Notes: generated by a model not told the origin, from the sequence alone. A stretch of DNA of 14,642 bases from Filomicrobium sp. (GCA_021775655.1 JAJFHK010000107.1:1-14642), one strand, 5' to 3'. Shown: positions 1-7,864, counted from the stretch's first letter. Numbers and translations are program-made.

Positions 1-2179
1 CATAGGCCATATCGTCTTCGATGCCGGTTGCCGCCGGGTATCGAGCCAGTGCCGCCTTCGCAGCTTCCGCTGCTGACTTCAGTACCGTTTCGGAAGCGCC
101 GCTTAACCTCACGTCAATGGCATCGCCTCCCGGCCCCGATCGGTCGCCACGCAAGGCGAGCGTCTCGAGGAGTGGATGGCGCACAATTTCTTCCTTCCAG
201 TCCTGGATAAAATTAAAAGCACTGTATGGGCGGTCGTCGGGATCGATCAGTTCAATGTCGTAGCTGGCAAGCTGATCTGGCTCCTTGGTGTCGGCGCTCT
301 TGAGCCCTCGGCCGGACGTAGCTCCGACCTTCGCGATTGCAACTTTGACCGGAGCTGCACCGTACTCGCGTGCATAGCGCTCATCGAGTGCTTTGAGCGC
401 GCGATCGAGTTCGGCAACCATAGCCAACGTATCGCTCCGCGACGCACTGTCGAGCATGGCAAGGTTTGCTCGAATGGTTGCGCGTTCGGGAGAGGAGAAG
501 AATTTCCATCGCACGGTCTTGTCAACGACGGCACCAACCGAGATTGACAACAACAGGACAACAACGGCCACCACTGGGTACCGTAACCGGACAGCACCGC
601 GCACGATGCTCTGGAAAACGTTGTCGCGGAACCAGTCAAAGCCACGGTTGACGTAAGTGCTAGGCATGTCGAGTAGGCTACGGCGTCCACGGTGGGCGAG
701 TGCGTGCCGCATATGCGCTGGCAGAATCAGGAACGATTCCACCAAGCTCGCAAGAACCACCACCGCCACCGTAAACGGCATATCGGCGATCATCCTACCG
801 AAGCGACCTCCGATGAGTCCCAGCACGGCGAATGCGATAACGGTCGTGACGGAAGCGCTGAAGACTGGAGCAGCCATGCGCCTCGCGGCAGCGGATGCCG
901 CCTCGACAGGCGACATGCCGGTGCGCGCAAGGTGATCGGCGTGCTCACCAACGACAATCGCGTCGTCGACGACAATGCCAAGGCAGATAATGAGCGCGAA
1001 CAGCGAAACCATGTTGAGTGTGAAACCGAACACATACATCAGTGCGATGGTCGCCGCCATCGCCACCGGAATCCCGGCAGTCACCCAGAACGCCGTCCGC
1101 GAGGACAGGAACAGGAACAAAAGCACGATGACCACGGCGAGTCCGGTTAGTCCGTTCTTGACGAGGATATCGAGGCGGTCCGAAATAGCTTGCGCGCGGG
1201 GATGTACGAGCTTTACGCCGACGCCTGAAGTTAGCGAAGGCTGCAATCCGGCTACGGCCTTTTCGACCTTGGCCTGGATCGCGAGCGCATCTCCTTGCGC
1301 ATCGCGGTTCACCTGAAGCAACACGGCGGCCTTGCCATTTTCGTAGAACGCAATCTCGCGGTCGAGGCCTTCATTGCCGACATCGGCAACATCGCGCAAT
1401 AACACCTTGCTGCCATCGGACCCAGACCGAATCGCAATGTCTGCCAGCGCTTCTGCGGTCAACGGCTTCGAGGCCGCGCGAACGCGTGTCCCGGTGCTCT
1501 CGATTTCGCCCACGGGCAATGTCCCGGTCTCGGCCTTTATGGCGGCGGAAATATCGCCAAGTGCCAGACCAAACCGCTCCAAGTCGGCGGGGCGCACATC
1601 GATGCGGATCTCGGGAACGGAGACGCCGGCAATATCCACCAGCGTAACGCCCTGGCGGAACAGTTCCGTTCTTAATTCTTCCGCGTTGCGCTTCAGCAGG
1701 TCGACATCGACATTGCCTGATATCAAAACGTCAGTGACTCGATCGCGCCAGCGAGCCGGTCGGATGACGGGCTCCTCGATGTCTTCTGGCAAATCGCCGA
1801 CCTGGTCGAAGGCAGATCTGACATCAATGAGTGCCTGATCGATATCGGCCGAAGGCTGGAATTCCAGCGTAATTGACGCAGAACCAGTCCGCGCAACCGC
1901 AGTTACCTCCTTGACGCCTTCCACTGTCCGCAGTTGCGGTTCCAGTCGCGCAACAACTGCTTCGTCCATTTCCGATGGACCAGCTCCGGGCCACGCAACG
2001 TTGACGGAAATCCGCTCGACGGTAACGTCTGGGAAGAATTGCGCACGGATCCGGTTGGTGGCGGCAACGCCCGCAACGATCAACATGATTAGCAGCAGAT
2101 TCGCTGCGGTACGGTGCTGCACAAAGTAACCAAGAATTCCGTATCGGTTGTTTGCGGTTCGAGAAATTCCCGTACTCAT
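1..2179 (-). CDS. RND efflux pump, inner-membrane permease subunit (C-terminal part missing)
   Basis: A proton-driven RND (AcrB/HAE-type) exporter, which normally works as a trimer with a periplasmic adaptor and an outer-membrane channel. 726 codons are visible without a stop; the family is about 1,030-1,050 residues, so roughly the last 300 lie beyond the left edge. TM1 lies near residues 24-42, followed by the first periplasmic porter domain (motif AQFFPDV). A hydrophobic block spans about 336-480 and TM7 lies about 530-555; the second porter domain is entered before the edge. The proton-relay motif IVVDDAIVVGE is present, with Asp405 and Asp406 matching AcrB Asp407/408. The ATG overlaps the adaptor stop (ATGA), with a G-rich ribosome site just upstream, indicating translational coupling. 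The visible catalytic part looks intact. Substrate is unknown; the family covers drugs, detergents and other amphiphiles. The equivalent of AcrB Lys940 is outside the window. Confidence 0.93.
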   Translation of the reverse strand, partial: MSTGISRTANNRYGILGYFVQHRTAANLLLIMLIVAGVAATNRIRAQFFPDVTVERISVNVAWPGAGPSEMDEAVVARLEPQLRTVEGVKEVTAVARTGSASITLEFQPSADIDQALIDVRSAFDQVGDLPEDIEEPVIRPARWRDRVTDVLISGNVDVDLLKRNAEELRTELFRQGVTLVDIAGVSVPEIRIDVRPADLERFGLALGDISAAIKAETGTLPVGEIESTGTRVRAASKPLTAEALADIAIRSGSDGSKVLLRDVADVGNEGLDREIAFYENGKAAVLLQVNRDAQGDALAIQAKVEKAVAGLQPSLTSGVGVKLVHPRAQAISDRLDILVKNGLTGLAVVIVLLFLFLSSRTAFWVTAGIPVAMAATIALMYVFGFTLNMVSLFALIICLGIVVDDAIVVGEHADHLARTGMSPVEAASAAARRMAAPVFSASVTTVIAFAVLGLIGGRFGRMIADMPFTVAVVVLASLVESFLILPAHMRHALAHRGRRSLLDMPSTYVNRGFDWFRDNVFQSIVRGAVRLRYPVVAVVVLLLSISVGAVVDKTVRWKFFSSPERATIRANLAMLDSASRSDTLAMVAELDRALKALDERYAREYGAAPVKVAIAKVGATSGRGLKSADTKEPDQLASYDIELIDPDDRPYSAFNFIQDWKEEIVRHPLLETLALRGDRSGPGGDAIDVRLSGASETVLKSAAEAAKAALARYPAATGIEDDMAY

Positions 2180-3675
2180 GATCGTGTCCCCCCTCTCGTC
2201 ATGCGGCGCTCAATGCGCTCGATGACCCGGATCTCCGGAGCCGGCTTTTCAAGTTCGCGCAGCAGACGCTGGCGGCGGTCGGTCGAAATTTTTGACCCGT
2301 TCTTGACGAATGCAATGAGGGCCGCGCGACGCTCTTCATCCAAGGCCTTTGAAGGAGGATCAGCAGGCGCGACCGCTGCTACCGGTGAGGATCCCTTTCC
2401 GACGTCTTTGACGTTACGGGCGTCAACCTTGCTGCCGCGCGAAAGGAACGGCAAACGGCGCTCGACATAGGTCGCTCCAAACGGCACATCGGCAACGATC
2501 AGCGTTTCCGCCTGCCGGCGAACAATACGACTTGTGTGTTCCTTGAGTCGGCCATCTTCCCCAATCAGAAGAATGCGGCCGTCGAGAGTGGCAGCATCTG
2601 CGGGGATGACCGCGACGCGATCAACTTGCGGCAAAGCGATCGAGACCTCGACGAAGTCGCCTGGGCGCAAAACGTTGATTTCACCGCCCGTGATGCGCGC
2701 GTAGACTGTCCGTCCGGCTTGCGAAGAGGCCACGGCTGCCGGGCGATCAAGCACGGCTTCAGCTATGACGGACTTACCAGAAAGGTCCAGCGCTACTGTA
2801 GTCTTTAGCGGGGAGAGTTTCTGATTGTCGGCTAAATCGAGCAGGTTACCGAAGTCGCTATTGCGCACCGGGAATGCAACCTCCAACGCCAGGGGATCGA
2901 TCAACAGACCCAGCTTCTCGTTCTGTGAAACGCGACGGCCAAGCGTCAGCGCAACCTCGCTCAAGCGACCGGAAAACGGTGCCCGGTAGCTCGTATCGGA
3001 AAGTGCCCGTTCGGAATCCGACAACGTCAGCCGGGCGCGTGCGACGCCTGCTTCGGCCTTGTCGATGCGCCCCTTCAGCGCCAGAAGTTCGCGCTCCTTC
3101 GCGACTACGTTTTGTTGCGCCGCCGACACCGCAAGAATGGCATCGTCGCGCGCTGTCGACGTTGTCAACTTCTTCTCGAATAGCGACTTCTTGCGCTCGA
3201 GATCAGACATGCGCACGTCGGCCTCGGCCTTCGCTGCCTCAATTTCGGACTCGATGTGGCGCTCGGTCATGGCAGCTTCGTTGAGTTCCGTCTCGGCCTG
3301 CGCGAGCGCCGCCTTGGCATCAGTGACCCGGCGCTCGGCGAGCTCGGGATCGATGTTGAACAACAAGTCGCCTGCTCCGACCGACATCCCTTCGCGAAAA
3401 TTCGGCGAAATTTTCGTGATGGGCCCGGCAACCGGAGCGCGGATTTCCAAACTGTTCCAAACCTGAACCTGGCCGAACGCGTTAATCACGGGTGCGATAT
3501 TGGTTTTTGTCAGCTTGCCGGCATCGACCACGAACGTACGCTCGCGAGCCGGTGGCCTGCTGCGTGTTTCGGCGAGTGACATTGTGGAATAAAGGTGCCA
3601 GCCTGCCGCGCCAAGCAAGCTCAGTGTTGCAAGCGTCAGTCCTAGACCTGTTAGTGCGCGAGTGATGAAGCGCAT
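2176..3675 (-). CDS. RND efflux periplasmic adaptor (membrane fusion protein)
   Basis: The adaptor subunit that links the adjacent RND pump to an outer-membrane channel. It is 499 residues from the chosen ATG, long for the family (commonly 350-420). An uncleaved-looking N-terminal membrane anchor spans about 5-27. The first lipoyl half is about 70-108 (GQVQVWNSLEIRAPVAGPI), followed by a long Ala/Glu/Lys/Arg-rich coiled-coil hairpin at about 111-226, the second lipoyl half from about 229 (SYRAPFSGRLSEV), beta-barrel and membrane-proximal domains, and a charged, proline-containing tail after about 440. The start at 3675 is set by a perfect AAGGAGG five bases upstream; the frame stays open to 3720, but that extension has no such site. 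The stop overlaps the pump start, so the two form an operon. The nearest gene upstream, an AraC regulator on the same strand, is 480 bases away and probably separately transcribed. Confidence 0.93.
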   Translation of the reverse strand: MRFITRALTGLGLTLATLSLLGAAGWHLYSTMSLAETRSRPPARERTFVVDAGKLTKTNIAPVINAFGQVQVWNSLEIRAPVAGPITKISPNFREGMSVGAGDLLFNIDPELAERRVTDAKAALAQAETELNEAAMTERHIESEIEAAKAEADVRMSDLERKKSLFEKKLTTSTARDDAILAVSAAQQNVVAKERELLALKGRIDKAEAGVARARLTLSDSERALSDTSYRAPFSGRLSEVALTLGRRVSQNEKLGLLIDPLALEVAFPVRNSDFGNLLDLADNQKLSPLKTTVALDLSGKSVIAEAVLDRPAAVASSQAGRTVYARITGGEINVLRPGDFVEVSIALPQVDRVAVIPADAATLDGRILLIGEDGRLKEHTSRIVRRQAETLIVADVPFGATYVERRLPFLSRGSKVDARNVKDVGKGSSPVAAVAPADPPSKALDEERRAALIAFVKNGSKISTDRRQRLLRELEKPAPEIRVIERIERRMTRGGTRS

Positions 3676-3680
3676 GTGAG

Positions 3681-3687
3681 CCTCCTT
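3681..3687 (-). promoter_or_regulatory. Ribosome binding site of the adaptor gene
   Basis: AAGGAGG on the minus strand, five bases from the ATG at 3675. It is a full match to the anti-Shine-Dalgarno complement and decides the start against the longer open frame that begins at 3720. Confidence 0.85.
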
Positions 3688-4155
3688 GCCGGCGATGAGC
3701 ACAATCCGAATTGCGCCCACTATGTGATCAAGGAACTGAATGCTGGATGCATGCCGTATTCATATCGCGTTCATCGGACCCTGGACGTTGCTACCGCTGA
3801 CGGAGACGGAGTTTGCACCGGTTCATTGTTAGGCATCTGTGCTCCGCAGTATCGATGTCGTTGCCGGCCTCAGCACTAAGATGGGTAACTACCGATTTTG
3901 AGGACTGAAGCAGACGTGGTCTCCGCCCACCGTCAGGCGCCGCTTTGCCCTGCGCCGACCAAGACCTGGCGCGTTCACGCTGGCAGCACCGGCGAACGTG
4001 CTCTTGACGCGCAAACAACTGAGGTATCCCTGAACGATGGGTGAAACACCATCGTGGCACCCCTTTCAAGCGCTTTTGAACCGCCACGCCCTCTCAAACT
4101 GCGTTGCGTCGTCGGGCCCAAATCTATTGAAACCGTCGTACCCAGAGCTTGCCTG
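3688..4155. other. Intergenic region between the AraC regulator and the efflux operon
   Basis: About 470 bases with no gene I can support. It should contain the promoter of the efflux operon, but I cannot point to convincing -35/-10 boxes. Two items stand out: a 14-base segment at 3798-3811 resembling the 3' end of the tRNA-Ser gene at 9905, and a compact hairpin at 4034-4055. Short open frames on both strands lack ribosome sites and recognisable protein features. Confidence 0.5.
4034..4055. repeat. Compact hairpin downstream of the AraC gene
   Basis: Inverted repeat ACGATGG/CCATCGT. With one bulged G the pairing extends to about nine base pairs closed by an AAA loop. It lies some 100 bases past the stop of the minus-strand AraC gene. 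No T-run follows on either strand, so it is not a standard intrinsic terminator; it could be a transcript-end structure or chance. Confidence 0.4.
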
Positions 4156-5061
4156 TCACGACCTGCTCCGAAAGAAGTCAGAGGGACAGCATCCATTCAC
4201 CCTTTTGAAGGTCCGGTTAAAGCTGGATATATCCCGGAAACCACATTCAAACGCTGTGTGCGAAATGTTCGTTGGAATCCCGCCGGAAAGATTTCGACGT
4301 ATTTTAACCGTCGCTAGTGCGACCCGCCGCTCGGCAACGATTTGCGAAAATGTCATACCACGAATACGAAACTCTCGTTGCAATTGCCTTGCCGAAACGT
4401 TTGAAGACGCTGCCAGCCACTCCAAAGACAGTTCTGGACTTGTCAAATTTGCGTCCAGAACCATCATTGCCTCATCGAAGCGGGTGCCCTTTACGTTTGG
4501 CGACGATGCTGAACTTCTTCTGGAGGCGAAAGCAATGCGGCAGAGCTGGATGACAAACGGGACATCGGCGCTCGCGTCAAGCCGGGACAGAGTAGATCCA
4601 GCAAGCACCGCGTTCAGTGCAAGGGCCTCTCCCGAAGAAGCATTGCACACCCTTCCGAATTCCACCTCCTCCCCCCTTGCAAAGAGTTCTGACTTTGGCA
4701 GTTTCATCCAAAAAAATCGCGAATAATTATCTAGAAACTCTATTCCTAAGCCTGGTGACAGGTCGAGCAGCACATGTTCCTGTGGGCTGAGCATAATCTT
4801 CGATTCACGATAGGAAATCGCGGCCGCGCCCTTGATCTGCTTCATCAGCAGGGCATTGCCCTCAGCAAATTCGGCATCAAACTCTTTGTTACTTTGTACT
4901 AGGCATTTGCGACACACTGCTTCCACGGCACAATAACCAAAACGACTAGCAACGGAAATCGATCCATGTTTGCTCCAATCGCCCTCTGCGCTGGCCAAGC
5001 AAAATCCGAATCCGGCCCTCGCCAGTTCCGCTCTGAATATTTCAGTTGTTAGCTGCAGCAT
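4156..5061 (-). CDS. AraC/XylS-family transcriptional regulator
   Basis: A DNA-binding activator or repressor of 301 residues, the usual size for the family. The C-terminal AraC domain is complete: the first helix-turn-helix is about 211-231 (LSLEWLAASSNVSARQLQRE), and the second about 265-288 (ISHTAFECGFRD then SSFNRTFK), with the typical family ending (GCCPSDFFRSR). The N-terminal half resembles the AraC-binding-like sensor domain of regulators of catabolic and detoxification genes; it has a Cys-x-x-Cys at residues 50-53 (CRKC) and another Cys at 44, of unknown use. The ATG at 5061 is preceded three bases away by GGGGAG. It is divergent from the glutathione S-transferase gene with a 526-base gap, the classic arrangement for an AraC regulator and its target; the efflux operon lies downstream of it. 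The effector is unknown. Confidence 0.9.
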   Translation of the reverse strand: MLQLTTEIFRAELARAGFGFCLASAEGDWSKHGSISVASRFGYCAVEAVCRKCLVQSNKEFDAEFAEGNALLMKQIKGAAAISYRESKIMLSPQEHVLLDLSPGLGIEFLDNYSRFFWMKLPKSELFARGEEVEFGRVCNASSGEALALNAVLAGSTLSRLDASADVPFVIQLCRIAFASRRSSASSPNVKGTRFDEAMMVLDANLTSPELSLEWLAASSNVSARQLQREFRIRGMTFSQIVAERRVALATVKIRRNLSGGIPTNISHTAFECGFRDISSFNRTFKRVNGCCPSDFFRSRS

Positions 5062-5587
5062 CTGCTCCCCAGCCGCGCTATTGGCCGAATACGAATTGGC
5101 GGCCGCTGTTCTAAGATAGTAAAGCCGTGCCCCATTTGGTCACTTGTCGGAGTACTAGAAGCTTCGTCCGCCGAACGCGTCGTCCAACGCGCGATATACG
5201 TCGCAATCTTTTTTCCGGAAGGCCGTGCGCGACGATGGCGGCGAATTGGAACGCCCACTAGGACTCGGCAATCAATTAGCACGCAGAACATGTAACTTCA
5301 ACAACTTCTCGCTGATATTTTACCGTCGGGTTTTTAATTTTGCGCCGTAAACATTGACTCTGTGGCGCCGATCAATGATAGTTCGGGACCGTCAAGTTCC
5401 TTTTATCCGATTGAAAATGGGCTTCGTTGGGCGACCTAGAAGTGATTTCGACAATCGATGAACGAACCCGTGAATTGTGACTTAGGCGCCCGGAGTTAAG
5501 CTGCGGTCCTGTGCGGCATGTGACGCGTCTTGATGAAACACACCGGAGCGAGTACGCGCTCCGCTTACCGAGAGGAGTGAACAATCA
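5062..5587. other. Divergent intergenic region between the AraC regulator and gst
   Basis: 526 bases that must carry the promoters of two divergent genes. The part around 5290-5450 is A+T-rich. I could not identify reliable -35/-10 pairs or an obvious direct repeat of AraC-site type. The last 45 bases hold a hairpin at 5544-5563 and the gst ribosome site at 5571-5577. Minus-strand open frames at 5049-5291 and 5372-5584 lack recognisable protein character and ribosome sites. Confidence 0.5.
5544..5563 (+). promoter_or_regulatory. Hairpin in the gst leader, just before the ribosome site
   Basis: A perfect seven-base inverted repeat, CGGAGCG/CGCTCCG, with a six-base loop AGTACG. It ends eight bases before the AGAGGAG ribosome site of the transferase gene. 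All-G/C arms apart from one A-T pair would make it stable in the mRNA. It may tune translation or protect the 5' end, or be an operator in DNA form. Confidence 0.45.
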
Positions 5588-6265
5588 ATGAAGTTGTATG
5601 ACTGGGACTTTGCACCGAATTGTCGAAGAGTGCGCATGTATATGTATGAGAAGGGAATCGAATTACCCAAAAAAGATGTCATTACACCTGAAATAAAACT
5701 GAATGACGGGTACGCAGACTACTACCCTCACTATATGGTGCCGATGCTGGAGTTGGACGATGGCACGCAAATCGGCGAAGCGCTTTCAATCTGGATATAT
5801 TTGGAGGAAAAGTACCCAACGCCTCCATTGATGGGAGTTCATCCGGTCGAAAAAGCCATGATCAGCGCATGGGAGCGCAGGGCGTACGACGAGGGCATCG
5901 TTGGGCATGCTGAGATTTTCCGAAATTCTCATCCTAATTTCGTTGACCGCGGGCTACCTGGTCACCGATTGAAGATAGAGCAGATTCCCGCTCTCATTGA
6001 GCGCGGCAAACATCGCGTTACACATTACTACGAGAAACTCGAAAAGCAGCTGGCCACCAACAACTTTGTCGTGGGAGACCGGTTCAGCGTGGCGGACATA
6101 AACGCCGTGATTGTGGTGGATTTCGGCTTAGCATTGGAGATGCCGGTACCAGATATTTATCCAAACATTCAAAGCTATTACGATCGGCTGAAAGATCGAC
6201 CGAGTGTTAAGCGGAGCATGACAAAGCATATGCCAGACGGAACTCCGATCCCACAGGCAGCTTGA
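5588..6265 (+). CDS. Glutathione S-transferase family protein
   Basis: A cytosolic GST-fold enzyme of 225 residues, normal for the family; it is expected to conjugate glutathione to electrophiles or reduce peroxides. The N-terminal thioredoxin-like domain starts at residue 1 (MKLYDWDFAPNCRRVRM) with Cys12 in the active-site loop, the cis-proline at 51-52 (MVPML) and the glutathione-binding GEALS at 63-67. The all-helical C-terminal domain follows from about 85, with the N-capping box of helix 6 at 163-171 (GDRFSVADI). The ATG has AGAGGAG ten bases upstream. It is divergent from the AraC regulator, convergent with the TetR regulator, and followed by a strong intrinsic terminator, so it is a single-gene transcript. 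The class (beta, nu or other) and substrate cannot be set from sequence alone. Confidence 0.92.
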   Translation: MKLYDWDFAPNCRRVRMYMYEKGIELPKKDVITPEIKLNDGYADYYPHYMVPMLELDDGTQIGEALSIWIYLEEKYPTPPLMGVHPVEKAMISAWERRAYDEGIVGHAEIFRNSHPNFVDRGLPGHRLKIEQIPALIERGKHRVTHYYEKLEKQLATNNFVVGDRFSVADINAVIVVDFGLALEMPVPDIYPNIQSYYDRLKDRPSVKRSMTKHMPDGTPIPQAA

Positions 6266-6317
6266 AGGTATCCTTACTGTCTGCGGGAATCATCGCAGCA
6301 CACCGATTGGCATTTTT

Positions 6318-6369
6318 GCAGCCGGATGGTCACTCTTCCCCTAGGTGTTCATTCGGCTGCACTTTTTTG
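6318..6369 (+). terminator. Intrinsic terminator of gst
   Basis: Eleven-base arms, GCAGCCGGATG (6318-6328) and CATTCGGCTGC (6350-6360), pair fully except for one G-U, and are followed by ACTTTTTT. The loop of 21 bases is rather long. The T-run is only on the plus strand, so it serves the transferase gene, whose stop codon lies about 50 bases upstream. Confidence 0.82.
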
Positions 6370-6377
6370 AGCGACCA

Positions 6378-6530
6378 TTAACAATTCATCCCATTCACAC
6401 TGACGCTGCCCCCTTTGTGTCCCTGATCATCACCAGAGGTTTCAGCGGGTTTCGGTCTTTGGTGGACCGGGTTTAAAAACTCGATCGGTGTGAGCCCGTG
6501 CCGGCGCTCTTCGTTTTAATCAATTCGCAA
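6378..6530 (-). pseudogene. Possible remnant of an IS3-family transposase, C-terminal end
   Basis: On the minus strand one frame reads NEERRHGLTPIEFLNP, resembling the C-terminal motif of IS3-type transposases (YN-x-x-R-x-H-x-x-L-x-x-x-TP-x-EF). The codon before NEERRH is TAA where the family has a tyrosine, so the frame is broken there, and no DDE catalytic residues are found upstream. The frame ends at a TAA at 6378-6380. Just before that, the plus strand has TGACGCTGCCCCC at about 6400, which is vaguely like the TG-ended, C-rich tips of some IS3 elements. The match is short, about 16 residues, and rests on pattern memory; it may be chance. Confidence 0.33.
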
Positions 6531-6825
6531 ACGGAAGCCGCTCTGGAAGCCAACGCCACCGACATCCAGCCCGGCTCACTTTGGGTGAACAATTGTGTGG
6601 AGTACCTGAGCGATCACCGACGGCTGCCTTTGCTGCCGGAATCCCGAAAGCGCAACCCAATTGTAAGTCGGGAGTAAAATCAGAAAAACACGGCCCCATT
6701 CACCGCCAACTATCCCGCCCTTAGGCGCCGCGACTGTCAGGTGATTACCGTTCTTGTACAGTCAGGGTAAATAGCCTTCTTCTCCACTCTTTGAGTGTTG
6801 CGGCCAAGTCGGCGCCAGTGGAATA
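6531..6825. other. Stretch without a gene, between the gst terminator and the TetR gene
   Basis: About 300 bases with no supported gene. A plus-strand open frame continues from 6498 to 6676 but has no ribosome site and no family resemblance I recognise. Small inverted repeats are present (GACTGT/ACAGTC near 6730-6763; CACTC/GAGTG at 6785-6797), neither followed by a T-run in the sense needed for the TetR gene. It may be decayed DNA. Confidence 0.4.
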
Positions 6826-7431
6826 CTAACTCTTCTCCAGCACTCTAATCACAAAATTCCGCGCAAGGCGCATTGCCTTAACATCCTTTGTGGACTTTGA
6901 AAGTATCACTATGCCCTGCAGTACAACCATCATTGTTGCAGCAATCTCTTTCGGATTCGCCTCATTACTCAATTCACCCTGCTGAATGGCCCAGCTTACG
7001 CGAAATTCCATTGCTTTCTGCATTCCAGCCAATTCATCAGCAGCCGCTTCCGCAAGCCCTTGGTCAACCGAACTTAATTCCGAAACCAAATTCGACGTAA
7101 GGCAACCGCATGGGCGCTGTGAGTCGTCGTGCGCACCGTCAATCAGCATGTCGAGTATTGTTGAAAATGATTCAATTAGCGGCCTGTCGACCATCCGCAT
7201 AAGAATAGCCTTGTATGACTCATTGATCATATAATGATCCAAGCATTTCAGAAACAAATCGCGTTTGCTATCGAATGCCTTATATACGCTCCCCTTCTTC
7301 AGCCCCGTTGCAATTTCGATATCATCCATGGACGTGCCCTGATACCCGTTCCGCCAGAACAGGTGCATTGCACGATCCAAAACTGATTTGTAATCAAATT
7401 CGCGGGGTCTTGCCACAATTCTCACTTGCAC
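6826..7431 (-). CDS. TetR/AcrR-family transcriptional regulator
   Basis: A one-component regulator, usually a dimeric repressor released by a small ligand. It has 201 residues from the outermost GTG. The N-terminal helix-turn-helix is complete (FWRNGYQGTSMDDIEIATG at about 25-43, then LKKGSVYKAFDSKRDLF at 44-60). The C-terminal ligand domain includes RPCGCLTSN at 106-114, giving Cys108 and Cys110, close to the position where the redox/electrophile sensor NemR carries its reactive cysteine. There is no in-frame ATG; starts are GTG at 7431, 7425 or 7416. The last gives a VARPREFD start typical of the family and has GTGAGA a few bases upstream, so the true protein may be about 196 residues. It converges with gst. 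Ligand and targets are unknown; self-regulation and control of gst or the porin are guesses. Confidence 0.9.
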   Translation of the reverse strand: MQVRIVARPREFDYKSVLDRAMHLFWRNGYQGTSMDDIEIATGLKKGSVYKAFDSKRDLFLKCLDHYMINESYKAILMRMVDRPLIESFSTILDMLIDGAHDDSQRPCGCLTSNLVSELSSVDQGLAEAAADELAGMQKAMEFRVSWAIQQGELSNEANPKEIAATMMVVLQGIVILSKSTKDVKAMRLARNFVIRVLEKS

Positions 7432-7810
7432 GGTTCATAAATAGGGACTTTTGACTAGGGTCGGTGATATAGCAGGTCGCCATATCTGGCAAGCGTGGCA
7501 ACGGCCCCTCAATCATCACCAAACCGTGCATTCTCTCACGTCACAGTCAAAATTACCATCCAAATTTCCATGCTATTGTGTGGACTGAATTGGTGAAGGA
7601 CGAAAGTCCGCGGGGGCCTAGACACCTACCCGAATGAGCTTCCAAGTGTGGAAACATTTACCAATGAGTGACCTAGAGCTGGATCAAAGCAATCTGGAAG
7701 CAACGGCGAAGTTAGAAAGAACTGCTCATCGATGTCGTTAGCACATGAGTTCAGCTTGATGGGTGAGTCAGCGTGACGACACCGAAGGACAAATGGATAG
7801 GCAGTTCTCA
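7432..7810. other. Intergenic region upstream of the TetR gene
   Basis: About 380 bases with no supported gene. The part next to the TetR gene should be its promoter and contains a GATAT/ATATC inverted repeat at 7466-7486. Further on lie a small GGAC-GAAA-GTCC hairpin near 7598 and a long-range inverted repeat AGAACTGC/GCAGTTCT (7718-7725 and 7801-7808). A minus-strand open frame at 7626-7811 lacks a ribosome site and family resemblance. Confidence 0.4.
7466..7486. promoter_or_regulatory. Candidate operator upstream of the TetR gene
   Basis: GATAT and ATATC separated by 11 bases, 21 bases in all, about 35-55 bases upstream of the possible TetR starts. Size and position suit a TetR-type operator, but the arms are only five bases and A+T-rich, so chance is quite possible. 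Confidence 0.25.
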
Positions 7811-7864
7811 AAAAAAGATTAAAAAAAGCAGCAGGGAGGTACGCCGCTCATCCCTACTGCTTTT
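7811..7864 (-). terminator. Intrinsic terminator of the porin gene
   Basis: On the minus strand, AAAAGCAGTAGGGA (7864-7851) pairs with TCCCTGCTGCTTTT (7837-7824) across a 13-base loop, with a single U-G pair, and is followed by a run of T, a short break and a second T-run down to 7811. On the plus strand the same position would be a C-A mismatch, so the structure favours the minus strand. It sits about 80 bases past the porin stop. Confidence 0.88.

Noticed and set aside
1374..1838. Long plus-strand frame opposite the RND pump gene
   Set aside because: Antisense shadow of the minus-strand pump, which has continuous family-typical sequence in its own frame; other plus-strand frames between 21 and 2470 are the same.
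3395..3416. Inverted repeat CGAAAATT/AATTTTCG
   Set aside because: It lies inside the adaptor coding sequence and follows from its codons (around NFREG); no sign of a regulatory role.
5049..5584. Minus-strand open frames in the AraC-gst gap (5049-5291 and 5372-5584)
   Set aside because: No ribosome sites, unusual composition and no domain resemblance; the region is expected to be regulatory.
6498..6676. Plus-strand GTG-started frame of 59 codons downstream of the gst terminator
   Set aside because: No ribosome site and no protein family recognised. It overlaps the possible IS3 remnant on the other strand; at best decayed DNA.
7590..7625. GGACGAAAGTCCGCGGG segment resembling the start of bacterial RNase P RNA (GAGGAAAGTCCGGGC)
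   Set aside because: The following 200 bases lack the other conserved RNase P RNA blocks and the paired 3' end, so the likeness is only a short GNRA-capped stem.
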